This document shows, piece by piece, positions 9,278 through 16,652 of a stretch of DNA of 64,000 nt. Position 1 is the stretch's first letter. Each line of letters begins with the position of its first letter. The position numbers and the translations under genes are program-made. Below the pieces are notes generated by a model. It did no database searches. It was given only the letters and a program-made list of their open reading frames with translations, and had not been told where the DNA came from. The DNA lies in contig NZ_BMKD01000005.1 of the NCBI RefSeq assembly GCF_014643835.1, forward strand, positions 124,001 to 188,000, written 5' to 3'. Source of the DNA: Mucilaginibacter rubeus. Lineage in GTDB: Bacteria > Bacteroidota > Bacteroidia > Sphingobacteriales > Sphingobacteriaceae.

Positions 9278-10020
9278 TGGAACAAACCGTAGAACAAAAG
9301 CTTAAAGCTTTATACGAACTACAAACTATCCACACCAAGATTGACAGGATCCGCCAGGTAAGGGGCGAATTGCCAATGGAAGTTGCCGACCTTGAGGACG
9401 ACGTTGCAGGCCTTGAAACCCGCATCCAAAAGATCAAAGGTGAACTTGACGATGTGGAAGATGACATAGTTACCCGTAAAAACCTGATCAAAGAAGCTCA
9501 GGCAAACATCAAAAAATACGAAGGCCAGCTTAACGAGGTTAAAAACAACCGCGAATATGATGCAATCTCAAAAGAAATTGAGATCCAGGGCTTAGATATA
9601 CAGGTAAGTGAAAAGAAGATTCGCGAATACGGCTTCGAAATCACCAACAAAACCCAGGTTTACGAAAAAGCATTGGCCGATCTGGAAGCCCGCCAGGCCG
9701 ACCTTGACGCCAAGAAAGAAGAATTAGGCACCATTACTGCCGAAACTGAAAAAGAAGAAACCGAGTTGAATGCCCAGGCTGCAAAAGCTATGGATAACAT
9801 CGAAGAGCGTTTATTAACTGCTTACACCCGTTTACGTCAAAACGCAAAAAACGGTCTTGCGGTTGTAACTATCCAGCGTGATTCATGCTCTGGTTGCTTT
9901 AACCAAATCCCGCCTCAGCGCCAGTCAGACATCCGTCAGCGTAAAAAGATCATCGTTTGCGAGCATTGCGGACGTATCCTTGTTGACGAGCAAATGGCTT
10001 TAGAAGCTGAAGAAGCATAA
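9277..10020 (+). CDS. Coiled-coil C4 zinc-ribbon protein (DUF164 / CT398 type)
   Basis: 247 residues. Residues about 5-180 are heptad-rich and highly charged, forming a long coiled-coil hairpin. A C4 zinc ribbon follows with Cys204, Cys207, Cys228 and Cys231 (CSGC and CEHC). Homologues (CdsZ/HP0958 group) bind RNA or secretion components, but in Bacteroidota the function is unknown. It is coupled by a one-base overlap to the Nif3-like gene, and a strong terminator follows at 10048, closing the operon. Confidence 0.92.
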   Translation: MEQTVEQKLKALYELQTIHTKIDRIRQVRGELPMEVADLEDDVAGLETRIQKIKGELDDVEDDIVTRKNLIKEAQANIKKYEGQLNEVKNNREYDAISKEIEIQGLDIQVSEKKIREYGFEITNKTQVYEKALADLEARQADLDAKKEELGTITAETEKEETELNAQAAKAMDNIEERLLTAYTRLRQNAKNGLAVVTIQRDSCSGCFNQIPPQRQSDIRQRKKIIVCEHCGRILVDEQMALEAEEA

Positions 10021-10047
10021 GCAACCATTTATAAAGTTAAATATATC

Positions 10048-10074
10048 AAAGGCGCCCAATGGGTGCCTTTTTTG
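10048..10074 (+). terminator. Intrinsic terminator after the zinc-ribbon gene
   Basis: Arms AAAGGCGCCCA and TGGGTGCCTTT pair with one G-T, with a 1-nt loop apex and a following T6 run. It ends the Nif3/zinc-ribbon operon, 28 bases after the stop codon. Confidence 0.85.
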
Positions 10075-10102
10075 TTGCATTTATTTAGCCGATATTTATT
10101 TT

Positions 10103-10492
10103 ATGCCTAAAACCAGGATAACCTACTTTATATTAACAATAGCAACCATTATCTTCGGCTTGCTATCCCGTCACTTTAAATTTATCCCTTTATTTATTGG
10201 CGATATTTTATGGGCTGCCATGGTTTACTTTATTATGCGGTTCCTGTTTATTAGCAAGCCCCGTATGTTTACTGTTGTAGCTGCGTTGGCGTTTTGCTTC
10301 GTGATAGAGTTTAGCCAGCTTTATAAAGCGCCCTGGATAAATGACCTGAGGCATACCCTGTTTGGCAGGCTCGTTTTAGGTGAGGGCTTTTTGTGGGGCG
10401 ATTTGTTGTGTTATGTTTTTGGGGTGGGGATAGGCGTTGGGGTTGACGGCTTAGGGTTAAAAAATTCAAATCTCATAAGAAACAAGCTTTAG
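10103..10492 (+). CDS. DUF2809 family membrane protein
   Basis: 129 residues, about four membrane helices. It has the family hallmarks RITYFILTIATIIFGLLSR at the N-terminus, IGDILWAAMVYFIMRFL, then FVIEFSQLYKAPWINDLRHT and GEGFLWGDLLCYVFGV. DUF2809 proteins are small integral membrane proteins of unknown function (YjgA-like in Firmicutes). It has its own transcription unit: a terminator lies before it, and a convergent toxin-like gene overlaps its last 27 bases. Confidence 0.88.
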   Translation: MPKTRITYFILTIATIIFGLLSRHFKFIPLFIGDILWAAMVYFIMRFLFISKPRMFTVVAALAFCFVIEFSQLYKAPWINDLRHTLFGRLVLGEGFLWGDLLCYVFGVGIGVGVDGLGLKNSNLIRNKL

Positions 10493-10824
10493 CTTATTTA
10501 TAGTTTTGAATTGTTTATCAGATGTTATAAACGGCAGATTGAATGAAATGGCTGTTGCCGCTATGATAGCATCTGGTAGTTTTAAACTATATTTTTTTCT
10601 TATTGTTACGTATTGTTCTTTCAATTTGTTATTCATCTGAATAATTGAACAATCACTTAATAAGCTGTGTATTTGTTTTTCATCGCGATCTGAAAGGTTT
10701 TTAAATCCTATTAATTCCAGCTCGGTTATAAATGAAATATAGATCTGCTTACCCTGCAATAACTTTTCCCATCCAGCAAGTACAATATAATGTTCATATC
10801 AACTAATATTTCTTTCCCACTCAT
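10466..10824 (-). pseudogene. PIN-domain toxin (VapC type) broken by a frameshift
   Basis: An ATG at 10824, overlapping the antitoxin gene by 26 bases, opens MSGKEILVDMNIILYLLDGK, the standard PIN N-terminus. It then runs out of frame at GGGAAAAG (10763-10770). The next frame continues with LLQGKQIYISFITELELIGF, LPDAIIAATA and FITSDKQF to the stop at 10466. At least one base is missing; relatives usually have several more residues here, so a 1+3n deletion is equally possible. Asp9, Asn11, the Glu in ITELEL and two C-terminal Asp keep the PIN acid set, though the usual DTN is DMN. Either a dead toxin or a sequencing error. The downstream part alone (97 codons from a TTG) would lack the first active-site strand. 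Confidence 0.7.
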
Positions 10825-10984
10825 CTCTTAATTTAGTTTGAATGGTCAATGGATCTTCTTTTAATGGTACTTTTCCATTGTATTTTTTTGCGTCGAAACC
10901 CATAGATGGGGCTTCCTTATAAAGCGCCTTTTCAATAGCCTCTATATCCTTTTTGGATGCTCCCTTTTTTAATACCAATACCAT
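10799..10984 (-). CDS. Antitoxin-like protein preceding PIN toxin
   Basis: 61 residues (MVLVLKKGASKKDIEAIEKA to DEWERNIS). It is very charged and mostly helical, with the KYNGKVPLKEDPLTIQTKLRDEW segment seen in small proteins that precede PIN toxins in Bacteroidota. Its last 26 bases overlap the start of the PIN gene in another frame, the normal toxin-antitoxin coupling. By position and size it is the antitoxin; the fold is not certain. It remains intact although the toxin is frameshifted, the usual order of decay for such pairs. Confidence 0.75.
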   Translation of the reverse strand: MVLVLKKGASKKDIEAIEKALYKEAPSMGFDAKKYNGKVPLKEDPLTIQTKLRDEWERNIS

Positions 10985-11032
10985 ATCAATCCTTTCATAA
11001 CAAATTTAATGTTTTTTACATAAATATCCTCT

Positions 11033-12103
11033 TCAAAACATACTCGTCTGTTTCCCTTTCCTTGGTACAAATAAACTATAATCATATTCTGGCATCTGCC
11101 TATCGCTCATAAAGCGTTTGCAAGCCATTTTAAACATCTGGTGAACGGATTCGGCTACCTTGCCCTCGCCGCTCATCCGGCGACCGTAATCGCTATCATT
11201 CAACTTGCCGTCATGTGTCGAGCGGATCATATTCAATACCTTTTCGGCGCGATCTGGAAAAGCCTTGTAGATCCAGTCGCTAAAAATTTCGGCTATGCTG
11301 CCATTGAGCCTCACCATGGTAAAACCGGCGGCTAAAGCGCCTCTGTCGGCGGCAGCTTTAATGATATTAGGCACTTCATTACTGTTTAAACCCGGGATAA
11401 TAGGAGCAGCCATTACCCGTACCGGAATGCCCCTTTCTGATAGCTTCTGCACCACCGCCAGTCTGCCGGTTGCAGTTACTGTACGTGGCTCCAGTTTTTG
11501 GCGCAGCTGCTCGTTAAGCGAGGTAATAGAAACATTTACATGCACCAGGTTCAGCTTAGCCATATCAGCAAGCAAGTCGATATCGCGCAGTATCACATTG
11601 TTTTTGGTAATGATGCTAACCGGGTTTTTATACTTCCAGAAAACCTCAAGCAACGCCTGGGTGATACCGAGCTTACGTTCAACAGGCTGATAGCAATCCG
11701 TATTGCCCGATAGCATGATGCAAACGGGCTTATAATTTTTTTTGTTGAAATATTGCTCAAGCAACTGGGGGGCATTAGGTTTAATGATGATCTTGCGTTC
11801 AAAATCGAGCCCGGCGCTAAAACCGTAATATTCATGGGTGTTACGTGCATAACAGTAAATGCAGCCATGCTCGCAACCCTGGTACGGGTTGATCGAGTAC
11901 ATATGGCTCAGATCGGGACTATTGGATTCGCTTACTATTTTTTTTGGAGTTTCTTCAAAAAGCTGCGTGTTGCTATTTTCAAGCAAAGGCTCGTCAATAC
12001 CCTCGATATGATCAAGTACATACTTGTTTTTCAGAAACTTATTGTGCGTATTTACCTGCGCCCCTCGTCCTTTAAAAAAATCCGGATTTTCCTCATGTGA
12101 CAT
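11033..12103 (-). CDS. PA0069-family radical SAM protein
   Basis: 356 residues. The [4Fe-4S]/SAM cysteines are Cys77, Cys81 and Cys84 in CEHGCIYC, preceded by INPYQGCEHG and followed by YARNTHEYYG, which are hallmarks of the PA0069/Rv2578c (SplB-like) group. Later conserved parts include VSITSLNEQLRQKLEPRT and MAAPIIPGLN. Radical SAM enzymes cleave SAM to a 5'-deoxyadenosyl radical; the substrate of this group is not established, although a relation to spore photoproduct lyase has often led to annotation as DNA repair. Monocistronic, with 29 bases to the response regulator on the same strand. Confidence 0.9.
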   Translation of the reverse strand: MSHEENPDFFKGRGAQVNTHNKFLKNKYVLDHIEGIDEPLLENSNTQLFEETPKKIVSESNSPDLSHMYSINPYQGCEHGCIYCYARNTHEYYGFSAGLDFERKIIIKPNAPQLLEQYFNKKNYKPVCIMLSGNTDCYQPVERKLGITQALLEVFWKYKNPVSIITKNNVILRDIDLLADMAKLNLVHVNVSITSLNEQLRQKLEPRTVTATGRLAVVQKLSERGIPVRVMAAPIIPGLNSNEVPNIIKAAADRGALAAGFTMVRLNGSIAEIFSDWIYKAFPDRAEKVLNMIRSTHDGKLNDSDYGRRMSGEGKVAESVHQMFKMACKRFMSDRQMPEYDYSLFVPRKGKQTSMF

Positions 12104-12132
12104 CGAACAAATTTGCTAAATTTATTAGCAAA

Positions 12133-12774
12133 TTACAATTCAATCAGTTTATTTTTTATGCTATACAAAACCAGCCCTACGCGGCTTTTGATCTGGAGTT
12201 TTTCAAAAAGCTGGTCGCGATAGCTATCAACGGTGCGCACGCTGATGTTCATGGTTTCGGCAATTTCTTTATAAGTAAGTTCGGTACCGGTAAGACGAAG
12301 GAACTCGATCTCGCGGGGATTAAGCTTTATGTTTTCTAACTTACTGTTAAAGTTAGTGATCAGATGACGGGTTACAAACTCGGGGTAATAAAGCTCTCCC
12401 TGCGCAACTTTCAAAAGGGCGTCTTCAACTTCATGCGGCTCCGAATCTTTAAGCAGGTAGCCTTTTACACCCATTTTTACCATGATCAGCACCTTTTCGG
12501 CATCTTCGAACATGGATAAAATAATAATCCTGACACCGGGATGTTTGGCCCGCAGCACCTGTGCAGCTTCAACCCCATCCATAACCGGCATGCTGATATC
12601 CAACAGTATAATATCAGGGACTATGCCTTTGCTTATCGTATCAATTAGTTCCTGACCGTTTGCGGCCTCAAATAGTATATTGTATCTTTTAAAATTGGTG
12701 ACAAGAGCAGCCATACCGCTCCTGAAGAGTTTATGATCATCAACTAAGGCTATTTGAATGGGTTCCTTTAGCAT
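12133..12774 (-). CDS. NarL/LuxR-type response regulator
   Basis: 213 residues. The receiver domain has Asp12/Asp13 (VDDH), the phospho-acceptor Asp59 in IILLDISMPVMDG and the Lys of the KGYLLKDSE loop. The C-terminal LuxR helix-turn-helix (about 148-205) contains LNPREIEFLRL, TYKEIAETMNISVRTVDSYR. It is expected to be phosphorylated by the HisKA_3 kinase whose gene overlaps its start by 35 bases. The start is secure, because the receiver's first strand begins 7 residues later. Targets are unknown. Confidence 0.94.
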   Translation of the reverse strand: MLKEPIQIALVDDHKLFRSGMAALVTNFKRYNILFEAANGQELIDTISKGIVPDIILLDISMPVMDGVEAAQVLRAKHPGVRIIILSMFEDAEKVLIMVKMGVKGYLLKDSEPHEVEDALLKVAQGELYYPEFVTRHLITNFNSKLENIKLNPREIEFLRLTGTELTYKEIAETMNISVRTVDSYRDQLFEKLQIKSRVGLVLYSIKNKLIEL

Positions 12775-13570
12775 AAATTTGTTGTACCAGGGGATTGAAC
12801 GACAATTTTATCTGGCAACCCTTACCAGGCGAGCTGGCAATAATTACGTCCGCGCCTACTAAAGCTGCCCTGTTTTCAATGTTCCGCAATCCCGAACCGC
12901 CCTTATTATCAACCTTTTCGGTATTGAAACCAGCACCATCATCTTCGATGAGCAAATTAAACATTTGTGCAGTATAATACAAACCGATTTTAAGGTTAGC
13001 TGCCTTAGCGTATTTCAAAGTATTATTTACCGCTTCCTGGAAGATCCGGAATATCACCAGTTCGCGCTGCTCGCCTAAACTATATACATCACCTTCAACG
13101 GCAAAAATAACATTGATGATACCGCTGCGGGTTAAACGTTCGGTTTCGGTTTCGAGGGTTTTTATAAGCCCCTGTGAGCTGATATGCTCAAAGCTCATGC
13201 TTTTTGAAAGGTGCCTCAAATCATTAATGGTTTGCGAAACCAGTTCGCGGTTCTCATTTACACGGGCTTTTTTTTCATCATCAAGGCTATTGTTAAGCAG
13301 GCCCAGGTTCAATTTCACAAATGATAAAACCTGTGTAATGTTATCATGGATCTCACGGCTTATATCGTTAAGCGTTTGCTCCTGAATCTCTATCTGCGTT
13401 TTAAGCATTTCCTGCTTAAATGAGGCCTTTAGGTTTTCGCGCTCAAGCAGGTTTTTGTTCTGCTTTTTTTGGTACATGAGCATAAAGCTAACCATGAACA
13501 CCCCTAACAGAAGCAATAAAGCAGTACCCGCTATTATTATGAGGATAAATTGTTCTTCCTGAAAAAGCAT
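12740..13570 (-). CDS. NarL-family sensor histidine kinase (HisKA_3)
   Basis: 276 residues. One N-terminal membrane helix (about 8-33) and a short coiled coil are followed by HisKA_3 with phospho-acceptor His75 in SREIHDNITQ. The HATPase_c domain has the N-box QEAVNNTLKYA (about 178-188), DDGAGF (210-215) and GSGLRN (225-230). There is no periplasmic or PAS sensor, so signal input probably comes from the 7-TM protein whose gene overlaps its start by 34 bases. The downstream overlap with the regulator is of similar size. Overlaps at both ends imply coupled translation and a fixed stoichiometry of the three proteins. Confidence 0.93.
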   Translation of the reverse strand: MLFQEEQFILIIIAGTALLLLLGVFMVSFMLMYQKKQNKNLLERENLKASFKQEMLKTQIEIQEQTLNDISREIHDNITQVLSFVKLNLGLLNNSLDDEKKARVNENRELVSQTINDLRHLSKSMSFEHISSQGLIKTLETETERLTRSGIINVIFAVEGDVYSLGEQRELVIFRIFQEAVNNTLKYAKAANLKIGLYYTAQMFNLLIEDDGAGFNTEKVDNKGGSGLRNIENRAALVGADVIIASSPGKGCQIKLSFNPLVQQIYAKGTHSNSLS

Positions 13571-14217
13571 ATAAAGGAAAATGAAAATAGGCCGTATAGC
13601 ATTAATGAGTTAAGATCTAACAATGTCATTGCTATCAGATAAAAATGATAATTGTTTTTATACACCATGAAGCTGAAACAAGAGTAATAAAATGTCATTG
13701 CCAAATAATAGAAAAAAATCCCCGTTATCGCCAAAAACGGGGGGTGTGATATTAATTCTATGTATTCGTCATTATCATCATTCAATAATCTATAGTAATA
13801 ATCACAAACAAGCCAAAGGCCAAATATATTCTGTATAACTATCGCGATAGTTGCTCTATGCCAAAAACCCTGAATGAGAAATATATCAATAAGCGTTAAC
13901 CCAACAATAACACCCGCAGCTATATATACAAACTTTTTTCGTTTTGTCCGATCATCAAATGACATGATGAACATTGTATAACAAATAAACTCCAGTATGT
14001 CATTGAAGTTATTACACCAGGCGTTGGTATGGTTAATAATAAGCAGTTGAAAAATAGCCGGATAATTATAAAATACCCCAAAAGCTAAGAAAGGCAAAAA
14101 CCATTTAAAATTTTTGTCAAGCGACTTATATGTGAATATACAACATATAAAAGCCACTACAAACATCACATAATAAAGGGAATCAAGCATGAACGCTAAA
14201 ATAATATATAATAGCAT
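13537..14217 (-). CDS. Seven-helix membrane protein, probable sensor partner of the kinase
   Basis: 226 residues, almost wholly hydrophobic, with about seven helices and short charged loops (DDRTKRKK near 89; LLNDDNDEYIEL near 148). I see no named domain. It resembles the membrane halves of 7TM-type receptors only in topology. Its 3' end overlaps the histidine kinase start by 34 bases, and the kinase lacks a sensor domain of its own, so a role as the input module is the simplest reading. Codon use is AT-richer than in the neighbouring genes, as is common for such membrane proteins. Confidence 0.8.
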   Translation of the reverse strand: MLLYIILAFMLDSLYYVMFVVAFICCIFTYKSLDKNFKWFLPFLAFGVFYNYPAIFQLLIINHTNAWCNNFNDILEFICYTMFIMSFDDRTKRKKFVYIAAGVIVGLTLIDIFLIQGFWHRATIAIVIQNIFGLWLVCDYYYRLLNDDNDEYIELISHPPFLAITGIFFYYLAMTFYYSCFSFMVYKNNYHFYLIAMTLLDLNSLMLYGLFSFSFICFFRKNNLSS

Positions 14218-14237
14218 TCATGCAGCTTACAAATTTA

Positions 14238-14609
14238 TCAGGATTGACATGTCGGCGGGCAATCCTTGCTTGATTTTAAAGCAGCTAACCCACTTACCGC
14301 CAGGCTTGCCACATCATCACTCTGTATAGCATCTATATGCTGATCCACACCTTTCCCTGCCACTGTACCAACTATGGCAACCGATGTTTGATGCGGTGCA
14401 TTTTTATGATCCGCATCATGCACTCCAAAATGTATCCTCACTCCAGTAGCTTCCGGCGGCAGATTATTAATAAACTCCTTCAGTTTGTCTATCGGGAGCC
14501 ATGTAGATTCGGTATCATTAACCTCATGATGTTTGTCAATAACCGCTTTTCGGGTTTGCTTATAGCGGGCTACCATTTCCCTGGCTGTTTTTAAGTCAAT
14601 AGGTTCCAT
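14238..14609 (-). CDS. Hypothetical protein, 123 aa
   Basis: Soluble, no signal peptide. It starts MEPIDLKTAREMVARYKQTR, has a middle STWLPIDKLKEFINNLPPEATGVRIHFGVH, and ends with Cys-x3-Cys in KDCPPTCQS. The pattern (an N-terminal helix, a phrase about a gated small alpha/beta domain, a Cys-containing tail) recurs in small Bacteroidota proteins, but I cannot name a function. It lies 20 bases upstream of the sensory operon on the same strand and could be its first gene. The two Cys may bind a metal. Confidence 0.7.
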   Translation of the reverse strand: MEPIDLKTAREMVARYKQTRKAVIDKHHEVNDTESTWLPIDKLKEFINNLPPEATGVRIHFGVHDADHKNAPHQTSVAIVGTVAGKGVDQHIDAIQSDDVASLAVSGLAALKSSKDCPPTCQS

Positions 14610-14759
14610 ATAATTTAGGGTGTCTTTAAATCAGGCCTAATCTAACTAATTATAATAAAACAACCTATCCGTTATTTCACTGTATTACATCCCGTTTAAA
14701 CACGGTAAAAGTAACTGTCAACTTAAAACACAATACACTATATCATACGTTAAAAAGTC

Positions 14760-15845
14760 ATGCGTAAGTTTTTACAAAAACTGTTAACTAAGCCGGTTAC
14801 CCGGTTGGCCGACAGGCTCTCGTCACGACCGGATAAGAAGCGGGTTAACAGATCATTGAACCGGTTATACAAAAGCCTGCTAACCGGGTCGGGTAAAAAA
14901 GGCCTTTTAATACCCTTTGATGCAGAAAAAGGTAAATTCATTATCTTTTCTGATCAACACAAGGGCGCCCGTGATGATATGGACATTTTCGCCCTCGCCG
15001 AGAAGAACTACCTTACAGCACTTGATTATTACTACAGCCAACAATTTTTCTACATCAATCTTGGCGACAGCGAGGAGCTTTGGGAAAACTTATTCATCAC
15101 CATAAAAAAGCACAACAAAGCCACATTTGAAAGCGAAAAACGGTTCATACAACGTAAAGAATTCATGAAAATATTTGGCAATCATGATCTGTTTTGGGAC
15201 AATGACCCTTTAGCGGCAGTTGGATTAAAGCAAATTTATGATGAAGTAATTAAGATCTATGAAGGAGCGGTACTACAAACAACCGTTAATGATAAACCAC
15301 TGAATATATTCATGACGCATGGCCACCAGGGCGATTTGCAAAGCGATGGCAACTGGTTCAGTAAATGGTTTGTATCCAATGTATGGGCACCTTTCCAGGC
15401 ATATCTGAAGGTTAATATTAATACCCCGGCAAATAACGACTTGCTCAAAACAGATCATAACCGCATTATGTATGAATGGAGCCAGAGGCAAAAAAACACG
15501 CTGCTAATAACCGGGCACACACATCAACCGGTATTCAGGTCATTAACCCATCTCGAAAAACTGTATAACGATATCGCGAAAGCAAGGAAAGCCGGAGACG
15601 ATAACCTGGCCGATGAACTAAATAAACAGATCGTTAATCGGCAAGTGAAGGGTGATGTGGCTCCCGATTTTAGCGCATGCAACCCAAGCTATTTCAATAG
15701 CGGTTGCTGTTGTTATGATGACGGCGATATAACAGGCATTGAAATCTCAGACGGCCACATCCGCCTCGTAAAATGGGAATACAACAAGCTAAATCAAAGT
15801 GAACGAATAGTATTGGAGGAATGTGGTTTGGAGGAACTATTTTAA
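14760..15845 (+). CDS. Calcineurin-like metallophosphoesterase
   Basis: 361 residues. The full metal-ligand set is visible: Asp65/His67 (SDQHKG), Asp103 (NLGDSEELW), Asn141/His142 (GNHD), His187 (MTHGH), and His253/His255 (TGHTH). A basic N-terminal 45 residues precede the domain, and the C-terminus carries NSGCCCYDDGDITGIEI, typical of a serine/threonine-phosphatase-like group in this phylum. It is a cytosolic phosphoesterase; the substrate (protein, nucleotide or lipid head group) cannot be inferred. It stands alone, divergent from the hypothetical gene at 14238. Confidence 0.88.
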   Translation: MRKFLQKLLTKPVTRLADRLSSRPDKKRVNRSLNRLYKSLLTGSGKKGLLIPFDAEKGKFIIFSDQHKGARDDMDIFALAEKNYLTALDYYYSQQFFYINLGDSEELWENLFITIKKHNKATFESEKRFIQRKEFMKIFGNHDLFWDNDPLAAVGLKQIYDEVIKIYEGAVLQTTVNDKPLNIFMTHGHQGDLQSDGNWFSKWFVSNVWAPFQAYLKVNINTPANNDLLKTDHNRIMYEWSQRQKNTLLITGHTHQPVFRSLTHLEKLYNDIAKARKAGDDNLADELNKQIVNRQVKGDVAPDFSACNPSYFNSGCCCYDDGDITGIEISDGHIRLVKWEYNKLNQSERIVLEECGLEELF

Positions 15846-15888
15846 GGTGAAGGTAAAAGGCGAAAGGTAAAAAATCAGACAGCAGAAA

Positions 15889-15952
15889 AATCCGACCAAT
15901 CCTCCAATCCTAAAAATCATGGTTCAGAAAAATCATCGTAATCAAAAAAATC
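15889..15952. repeat. 9-nt periodic AATC array between convergent genes
   Basis: AATC occurs at 15889, 15898, 15906 and 15915, and again at 15931, 15940 and 15949, i.e. every 9 (once 8) bases within each block. The stretch AATCAAAAAAATCA (15940-15953) is identical to the centre of the arms around the GxxExxY gene. It lies between convergent genes and borders the LUD gene's stop codon. Confidence 0.55.
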
Positions 15953-15957
15953 AGCGG

Positions 15958-16596
15958 TCACCCTTCCAGCATAAAAACAAAAAGCTCTTTAGGGCCGTGG
16001 GCGCCTAATACCAGAGTTTTTTCAATGTCAGCAGTACGGCTTGGGCCGGTTACCGTGCTGATCATAGATGGCAGTTGGTTGCCATATTTGGTTTTGATGA
16101 GTTTAAAACCATCTTTTAAGTCCATAACCATTTGCGAAGTATAAGCCAGTACAATATGCACCGATGGATAGATGCTTAACCTGCGGCCGGCCATATTACC
16201 GTTTGAAAGCAGGATGCTTCCGTTACGGGCAATCAAAGCCTCGCAAAGAGTAAAACCAACTTCGGCTTGTTCAAAGTCTTTATCGGTTTCGTAGTGCGGG
16301 TATTCAAACTGGTTCAGGATCTCCTGCAACTTAGGTTCCCAGCAGTAAATTTTGTGCCATTTACGTTCTTCGGCAAGGGTAAGCAGGTTTTCAATAAATT
16401 GCAGCTCATCCTCACAAAAAACAAACTGGCCTGCTACCTTGGTAAACTGTTCGGCGAAGACTACCTCGGGCATTTCATCCGTTGCAGGATAAAGGGGCTG
16501 GTCTTCCAGTTGAGGGTATGGGTTATCCCTTTTCTCCAAAAGTGCTTTCCTGATTTTTTTAAGCAGTTTTTCTTTTGATGTAGTGATATCCCTCAT
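15958..16596 (-). CDS. LUD-domain protein (LutC/YkgG family)
   Basis: 212 residues. A helical N-terminus (TTSKEKLLKKIRKALLEKR) is followed by the LUD domain, with GFTLCEALIARNGSILLSNG, then HIVLAYTSQMVMDLKDGF and a final STVTGPSRTADIEKTLVLGAHGPKELFVFML, the hallmark end of the family. LutC-type proteins belong to lactate utilisation with LutA and LutB, but here no lutAB lies nearby. In Bacteroidota this gene is commonly next to ftsH, as here. Whether it acts in lactate oxidation is open. Its stop codon borders a 9-nt periodic array. Confidence 0.88.
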   Translation of the reverse strand: MRDITTSKEKLLKKIRKALLEKRDNPYPQLEDQPLYPATDEMPEVVFAEQFTKVAGQFVFCEDELQFIENLLTLAEERKWHKIYCWEPKLQEILNQFEYPHYETDKDFEQAEVGFTLCEALIARNGSILLSNGNMAGRRLSIYPSVHIVLAYTSQMVMDLKDGFKLIKTKYGNQLPSMISTVTGPSRTADIEKTLVLGAHGPKELFVFMLEG

Positions 16597-16602
16597 GGCT
16601 AA

Positions 16603-16635
16603 AAAAGAAAAGCCACCAGCTTTGCCGGTGGCTTT
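16603..16635 (-). terminator. Intrinsic terminator upstream of the LUD gene (follows no other gene)
   Basis: Hairpin arms 16609-16617 (AAAGCCACC) and 16627-16635 (GGTGGCTTT), with a T-run on the minus strand. For leftward transcription it lies after ftsH (stop at 16653) and before the LUD start at 16596, so it separates or attenuates the two. Confidence 0.8.
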
Positions 16636-16652
16636 GTATTATAATTTAAAAA

